Part shown: in pieces, positions 59,172-64,000 of the stretch | Position numbering within the stretch: the first letter of the stretch is position 1 | Layout of the letters: each line of letters opens with the position of its first letter | Assembly: GCA_044326545.1 (NCBI GenBank) | Contig: JBIRBM010000010.1 | Span: forward strand, 1-64,000 | Direction: 5' to 3' | From: JANWJE01 sp044326545 | GTDB taxonomy: Bacteria; Chlamydiota; Chlamydiia; Chlamydiales; Parachlamydiaceae | Length of the DNA: 64,000 nucleotides | The notes under the pieces: model-generated | Databases searched by the model: none | The model's input: only the letters and a program-made list of their open reading frames with translations | Told to the model about the DNA's origin: nothing | Position numbers and translations under genes: made by a program

Positions 59172-60806
59172 CTATCCTTGTTCTTCGATTCCTCTGGCAA
59201 CGCGAAGAACTTCGGCTGCGGTAGATGATCCACATTTTACAAGTTCTGCGCCGTGGCTAAGGAGGCTGATCATCCCTTCTGCAATGGCAACACGCCGCAT
59301 CTCGATCGCGTCCGGACTTTTGACGATTTGTTTGTTGATTGCATTGTTGACGGGCATGAGTTCGTAAATGCCTTGACGTCCTTTAAAACCGGTTTGATAA
59401 CAGTGGGGACATCCCCTTCCCCGGTAAAGAGAGCCGTTCGGCAAATCTTCTAGTTTTAACCCAAGGCTTTGCAGCTCGCGCTGAGTGGGTTGATAACTTT
59501 CTTTGCACTCGCCGCATATGCGGCGGACCAGACGCTGTGCCAAAACGCCCACAATACAAGAAGAGAGAAGATAAGGCTCAATTCCCATGTCAACAAGACG
59601 GGTGATGGCGGAAGGGGCGTCGTTGGTGTGTAACGTGCTGAGAACCAAGTGACCTGTTAATGCCGCTTGAATGGCTATTTCTGCTGTCTCTTTATCTCGA
59701 ATTTCTCCAACCATGATCACGTCGGGATCTTGACGCAAAATATGGCGCAAGCCTGTGGCAAAATCAAGTTTAATTTTATGATGCACGCCTATCTGTGCAA
59801 TGCCTTTCAGGTTATATTCCACAGGATCTTCAATGGTCATAATATTGGTCGCATCGTTGGCCATTTCCGAAATGGAGCTATAAAGGGTTGTCGTTTTACC
59901 ACTCCCTGTAGGTCCTGTCACCAAGATAATTCCTTCTGGTAATTCAATGAGTCGCTTATACTGCTCGAAAACAGTTGGCAACATTCCGATTCTGTCCATT
60001 CCAAGCAGCACATTTCCCCTATCCAAAATACGCAAGACAATCCGCTCTCCTCCGACGATGGGAACAGTGCTGACCCTAAAATCGATTTCACGCCGCCCCA
60101 TTCGCAATTTAATTCGTCCATCTTGAGGCAGCCTGTGTTCGGCAATATCAAGTTTGGCCATCACTTTAATACGGGTCAGCAATTGGAGTTGGTAATCCAA
60201 GGCGGGGGCGTGGCGATTTTGTAAAACACCATCGATCCGATAGCGGACTCTCATTCCATTTTCGGAGGGTTCAAAGTGAATATCAGATGCCCCTTGCTGG
60301 ATAGCTTCAGTCAAAATTAAATTTAAAAGTTGAATGATGGGGGATTGATGCCTTCCCTGATCCAAGAGGTCAAAGACTTCAACGTCATCTGCCTTGCCAT
60401 CCTCATTTTTATCCGTCAGATGGGCAATCATTTGAGAGGCCGCACCATCTTCGGTGTTATAGCAATCGTGGATCGCCGTTAGAATCACTTCTCGGGGACT
60501 GTAGACTGCTTCAACATCACAGTTGAGTAAAAAACGAAGTTCTTCTAACGGGGTTAGATTCAGAGGGTCGGCAACTGCAATTGTCACAACGTTGCCTTTT
60601 TCTCTAATAGGCAATACGGTATGTTTTTTGGCAAAATTATAAGGGACTTTTTTGAATCTCTCCCGGCTCACTTCAAGCAGAGATAAATCATGGTAGATTT
60701 CCATTCCCAGCTGTTCGGCAAGAGTGGCTTGGGTGTCGCTGTTTAATGCCCCTAGCCCGCTTAATCTCTCTTGTCCATGCTCGGATGGTGAGCTCTTATC
60801 TGCCAT
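59172..60806 (-). CDS. gspE: type II secretion ATPase
   Basis: About 544 residues. N-terminal domain (about 15-120), then the ATPase: Walker A GPTGSGKTTTLYSS, Asp box, Walker B DPDVIMVGEIRDKETAE, His box LVLSTLHTNDAPSA. The zinc domain is present (CGECKESY ... GRGCPHC). The longer frame from 60884 overlaps gspD by nearly 90 bp; ATG at 60806 with GGGAG six bases upstream leaves an 11-bp overlap and is preferred. Drives pseudopilus assembly in the cytoplasm. Confidence 0.95.
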   Translation of the reverse strand: MADKSSPSEHGQERLSGLGALNSDTQATLAEQLGMEIYHDLSLLEVSRERFKKVPYNFAKKHTVLPIREKGNVVTIAVADPLNLTPLEELRFLLNCDVEAVYSPREVILTAIHDCYNTEDGAASQMIAHLTDKNEDGKADDVEVFDLLDQGRHQSPIIQLLNLILTEAIQQGASDIHFEPSENGMRVRYRIDGVLQNRHAPALDYQLQLLTRIKVMAKLDIAEHRLPQDGRIKLRMGRREIDFRVSTVPIVGGERIVLRILDRGNVLLGMDRIGMLPTVFEQYKRLIELPEGIILVTGPTGSGKTTTLYSSISEMANDATNIMTIEDPVEYNLKGIAQIGVHHKIKLDFATGLRHILRQDPDVIMVGEIRDKETAEIAIQAALTGHLVLSTLHTNDAPSAITRLVDMGIEPYLLSSCIVGVLAQRLVRRICGECKESYQPTQRELQSLGLKLEDLPNGSLYRGRGCPHCYQTGFKGRQGIYELMPVNNAINKQIVKSPDAIEMRRVAIAEGMISLLSHGAELVKCGSSTAAEVLRVARGIEEQG

Positions 60807-63375
60807 CATATTCTCCCATGCATTCATTTGCACAACGTGTTGGACATTGGTCAGTGATAAAATAATGTTCGCGCGGGCGACCAAATAGGAGGGTCATGCT
60901 TCCTTCCATCAAACGGGTTTTTTCATATTGATGCGCCTCTTGGACACATTCCAAGAAATAGGGAATGTCTCCGGGACGGAGGCAAAGAAGTTGCTGCCTT
61001 AAGCAGGTGAGCTGTTCTTTGGGGTCTTTGACAATATGAGGGGTAATGAAAATAAACATTTCAGTGTTTGTGTCGCGCATCGTGTTGATGCTAAATAATT
61101 TCCCAAGCCCTGGAAGCTCTCCGATAAAAGGGATGGATTCTCGTCTGTCATTCGATACTTTACGGCGCAATCCACCAAGGATGACAGTTTCTCCGTCGGG
61201 AACTTGAACTTGATTGGTGATATGGCGTCTTGTCACATCAGGGCGGTCCGCATGCCGGCTTGGATTAATTGTATCAAAAGTGACATCCGTTTCCAGGGTC
61301 ACGTAATCAAAATCAGACTCGTTTTCATGGATATCAGACATGTGAATGGTTGGTTTAATGCTGATGGTGATCCCATATTGCGCCCGAGTGAAGGCATCTT
61401 TAAGGGTCACTCCTTTTGCTGTTTCAACTTCAAATATTCCCGTATTAATGGAGATGTCTTCATTAATGGCAATTGTGGCGGGCGTTTGATTCACCGTCAA
61501 CAAAGAGGGGCTTGAGTTGATTTGAACATCATCTTGATTCAGTAAAAAACGGTAAACCAGATCAAAAGCCGGAATTCCGCAATCGGATCCTTTGCGGCTC
61601 ATAAAAAATTCAGTGACTCCCGCATTGGCAGCCACCGGTTTTCCATTATGTTTTGGGAAGAGGTTATTAAAAAATGCCCCCGTCAAATTTTTGTTCATCG
61701 CAGCATCGCCAATTTTGAGGAGATTAAGGCCGACGCTATTTTCTCGGTTAAGAATTTTTTCAAACAAAAGTGTCTCGATCTGGACCATCTTCTTGGGGAC
61801 GTCAAGCTTGCGTAGCAGATCTTTGATTTTAGGCAGGACATCGGCTTCAACGACCATGACAATGGCGCCTGTTTTGACATCGACAATAAAATTATCGCGA
61901 TTGTTGTTGGCAACAGTCGGTTCAAATGCTCTAGGCTGCGCGGGAGCCGGATTGACAACATAGCCTCCTTCTTGATAGAACCCCTCTTCTCCATATAGAC
62001 TAGGGGGAGGCTCTTTTTGAGAAGAAGAGCCGGATCCTCCGAATGGATCGCCCGAGAGGTTGTTATCGACCACCACCACTTTATTTTGCACGTTATCAGG
62101 GCCGTCTGAAGGACCGTCGGAGCCGGTTCCCGTATTAATCATCAAAGAATAGACTTTATATAACACATCCGCCAGCTCTTCAGCCTCCGAGTGTTTGACG
62201 GTATACCAGTGGACAACTTTATCTCGGGCTCCGCCAATTTGATTTTCCACATTCCGTATAATTTCTTCGGCTTTGCGGACCTCCTCTCGAGTTCCAACAA
62301 CAAAGAGCGCTTGCGCCATATTTTCTAAGGGAATAATCTTCAATCCTCCTACAGAAGTAGGAGGAGCTGAGGCTGAGGCGCGCCCCTTGCTTCCCACTCC
62401 ATTAGAATGGGAGGGGGAGGGACTGGAGATCTCTTCGCTTTGGTCAAACGTGACTTCCAAAATGCGGGCCATCTCTTCAACCGGGAGTTTGTAAATGGGC
62501 AGAAGACGATACTCTTTTTCCCCTCGGTTATGGGCCACAAAGTCATTTAAACGGAGCAAATCTTGGATTTCACCTGCTGATCCAATCACTAAAATGTCCC
62601 GCCCCATGAACTGTAAACTGGTGGTATTGGGATTGATGAATTTTTCAAGAAATGTATAGGTGCGGCGCACTTCTGAAGGTTCTGGAGAGAGGACAAAGGT
62701 GACCCTTGACTCAGGAGGCAAGACCTCGAGGTCATGCCGATGATTTGTGATCAACTTTAAGTGGGAATTGGTCTGTTTAAGTAAGTATAGCTGTCGTAAA
62801 TAAGGATTGAGCGAGTGTACCCCTACTCCATTTTGCGTGAGAATCAATTGCAGCAAGTCACTCCACGAAGAGCGCGGAATCGGTAAATTGGAATTGATAC
62901 TTAACTTGATCCCGCCAACTTCGGGCGGAATCAGATAGACAAAATCTTGTGAGCCGTAATCGATGATGAGTTGCTCAAGCGTTGTTTCCGGAGCGTGCCA
63001 AAGGCCGTATCCTTCAGAGCGATTACCTTTTGTGACAAGCTCTCTCCATGTTTGTTCTAAGCGATTCAAATAACGTTTTTTGTTATTGATCTGCTCTAAT
63101 AAAGCCCGATATTCCTCTTCTGGTGCGTGTGTTTGATAGAGGCGCAGAACTTCGTCGTAGAGATGTTGAAGTTGCTCATGAATTTCTAGCGTCTCCCGAT
63201 TGATTTGAATAAGAAAGCGCTCAGTCTCCTCATCAAGATCACTTTGAGAAGATTGAAGATTTGCTTTTTTTTCCGAAATTGTTTGGCTAAATAAAGAGGA
63301 GGGTGCAGTGCCTAGTAAAAATAGTCCCAGTACTGTATTGAAGATGATTGTCCGTTTACTTTTCATATTACCCAT
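60796..63375 (-). CDS. gspD: type II secretion secretin
   Basis: Outer-membrane channel, up to 859 residues. Signal peptide (MKSKRTIIFNTVLGLFLLGT, starting at the fourth codon, which is an equally good start). A long helical segment (35-105) precedes the N-domains; then Ser/Gly/Pro-rich linkers (about 325-345 and 440-470) and the secretin core with VQIETLLFEKILNREN, TPATIAINEDISINTG and VPDGETVILGGLRRK ... PFIGELPGLGKLFS. Its C-terminal tail is Cys-rich (about 60 residues). The N-terminal helical part and tail are unlike gammaproteobacterial GspD but reasonable for chlamydiae. Confidence 0.94.
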   Translation of the reverse strand: MGNMKSKRTIIFNTVLGLFLLGTAPSSLFSQTISEKKANLQSSQSDLDEETERFLIQINRETLEIHEQLQHLYDEVLRLYQTHAPEEEYRALLEQINNKKRYLNRLEQTWRELVTKGNRSEGYGLWHAPETTLEQLIIDYGSQDFVYLIPPEVGGIKLSINSNLPIPRSSWSDLLQLILTQNGVGVHSLNPYLRQLYLLKQTNSHLKLITNHRHDLEVLPPESRVTFVLSPEPSEVRRTYTFLEKFINPNTTSLQFMGRDILVIGSAGEIQDLLRLNDFVAHNRGEKEYRLLPIYKLPVEEMARILEVTFDQSEEISSPSPSHSNGVGSKGRASASAPPTSVGGLKIIPLENMAQALFVVGTREEVRKAEEIIRNVENQIGGARDKVVHWYTVKHSEAEELADVLYKVYSLMINTGTGSDGPSDGPDNVQNKVVVVDNNLSGDPFGGSGSSSQKEPPPSLYGEEGFYQEGGYVVNPAPAQPRAFEPTVANNNRDNFIVDVKTGAIVMVVEADVLPKIKDLLRKLDVPKKMVQIETLLFEKILNRENSVGLNLLKIGDAAMNKNLTGAFFNNLFPKHNGKPVAANAGVTEFFMSRKGSDCGIPAFDLVYRFLLNQDDVQINSSPSLLTVNQTPATIAINEDISINTGIFEVETAKGVTLKDAFTRAQYGITISIKPTIHMSDIHENESDFDYVTLETDVTFDTINPSRHADRPDVTRRHITNQVQVPDGETVILGGLRRKVSNDRRESIPFIGELPGLGKLFSINTMRDTNTEMFIFITPHIVKDPKEQLTCLRQQLLCLRPGDIPYFLECVQEAHQYEKTRLMEGSMTLLFGRPREHYFITDQCPTRCANECMGEYDGR

Positions 63376-63430
63376 TTTTTACCTTTTTAGAGGATCTCAT
63401 AGATCTCGAATTTCCACAATCACTGACTTT

Positions 63431-64000
63431 TTACTTATTTGTTGCAGACGTTTGATTAGACTGGGGCAGATGGGGCGCCGTTTCATTTGCTCGATTAAGA
63501 GTTGCCGTTTTTGCTCCGGCCATCGCTTTTTCTTGCGCTTCCTTTAACCGCTCTTTTAAATCCTTTCCATCTTTTGATCCTTTTGATTTCTTCACTTGCA
63601 GCGGCAGTTCGATTGGTTGGCAATCGTGTCTTGTTGGACTGTAGAGCGTTCCCGTCATGACTTGTTTTTCTCCTTTGCGCTTTAAGCCTTCAAATACAAA
63701 AAGCGTTCCGGATAATTTTCGTTTCACATAATGATCAATCTCTTCTGCTGTTGCCAGTTTTTTCCATCCCGTTGGAGTGAGCAATAACCAATCGGCGGGC
63801 TTTAGAATGACACGTTCTCGATTTATTTCAAATACACATTGTGTCCGTGTTTTAGCTCCAAGAAAATTGAACATATTTTGAAGGGTTTGCGCATTCTGCA
63901 CTGTCCACGCTTCGGCTGATTTTAATAGATTAAGGGCGATTTTTCCTCTCCCTTCAGCATCCCACAATTCAAAGGCGATTAATCGGTCGTCAATTTTTTT
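63431..64000 (-). CDS. gsp-locus hypothetical protein (5' end outside window)
   Basis: The frame is open to the right edge (KKIDDRLIAFELWDAEGRGK... at the edge), so only the last 189 codons are seen. No membrane segment in the visible part; mostly beta-strands (TQCVFEINRERVILKPADWL, then SGTLFVFEGL), followed by a Lys-rich, Ser/Ala-rich tail. It sits 56 bp upstream of gspD on the same strand, in the position of a conserved unknown gene of chlamydial gsp loci. Function not known. Confidence 0.7.
   Translation of the reverse strand, partial: KKIDDRLIAFELWDAEGRGKIALNLLKSAEAWTVQNAQTLQNMFNFLGAKTRTQCVFEINRERVILKPADWLLLTPTGWKKLATAEEIDHYVKRKLSGTLFVFEGLKRKGEKQVMTGTLYSPTRHDCQPIELPLQVKKSKGSKDGKDLKERLKEAQEKAMAGAKTATLNRANETAPHLPQSNQTSATNK

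Noticed and set aside
60807..60884. Longer GspE N-terminus overlapping gspD
   Set aside because: Start at 60806 has a ribosome-binding site and the extra 26 residues are not GspE-like.
1..64000. CRISPR arrays, rRNA operons, replication origin
   Set aside because: No regularly spaced direct repeats, no rRNA sequence and no DnaA-box cluster were seen while reading the window.

Overview
The window looks like the chromosome of an environmental chlamydia (order Parachlamydiales; genus not resolved from sequence alone). Support: a chlamydia-style type II secretion (gsp) locus, a eukaryotic-type F-box protein, several acidic low-complexity membrane proteins resembling inclusion-membrane (Inc) proteins, a small CesT-like putative secretion chaperone and Rsm22/fumC housekeeping genes. 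The aerobic respiratory locus is unusually elaborate for an obligate intracellular bacterium.

Layout. (1) 1-4379: right end of an integrated element in a tRNA-Pro(GGG) gene: IS630-type transposase start at the left edge, winged-helix Rep-like protein, AlpA regulator, hypothetical genes, tyrosine integrase, and a tRNA 3' half as the right att site. (2) 4400-6850: a tight three-gene operon (TIGR04255-like protein, coiled-coil protein, HNH nuclease), a candidate undescribed defence module, next to a decayed DUF45/YgjP metalloprotease gene. (3) 7000-13100: two Inc-like proteins, a split exported-protein ORF, folB plus a short-chain reductase, a cyclic-nucleotide-binding remnant and a palindromic repeat. 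(4) 13163-18031: YbhGFSR-type ABC exporter, then a dicarboxylate/glutamate-type symporter. (5) 19359-22304: MoxR / DUF58 / BatD-like operon. (6) 22379-26684: dTDP-L-rhamnose operon (rmlA, C, D, B) bracketed by inverted copies of a 163-bp MITE. (7) 26682-33241: EmrAB-type efflux pump, aldose-epimerase-like protein, pseudouridine synthase, outer-membrane beta-barrel. (8) 33683-38730: 996-aa protein with papain-like motifs, fumarase C, putative chaperone. (9) 39246-51022: complete quinol-to-oxygen branch: FAD/Fe-S oxidoreductase, CcoS (too short for usual gene calling), Rieske protein, b6f-like cytochrome b, a giant seven-heme cytochrome c, cbb3 oxidase CcoN, an enlarged CcoO, a small membrane subunit and a heme-less CcoP-like stub. 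(10) 51049-53470: Inc-like repeat protein and F-box protein. (11) 53577-64000: rsm22 and the gsp locus (D, E, F, four pseudopilins, associated proteins), with the last gene running off the right edge.

The intergenic space is rich in palindromic, TA-flanked MITE-like repeats. One family has five copies, two of which supply the stop codons of coding genes (emrB and cytochrome b). A second palindrome family forms the 3' ends of two other genes. The respiratory cluster probably works as one electron chain: quinol to Rieske/cytochrome b, then the membrane-anchored heptaheme cytochrome, then CcoO/CcoN and oxygen; the heptaheme protein would stand in for cytochrome c1, soluble cytochrome c and the heme domain of CcoP.
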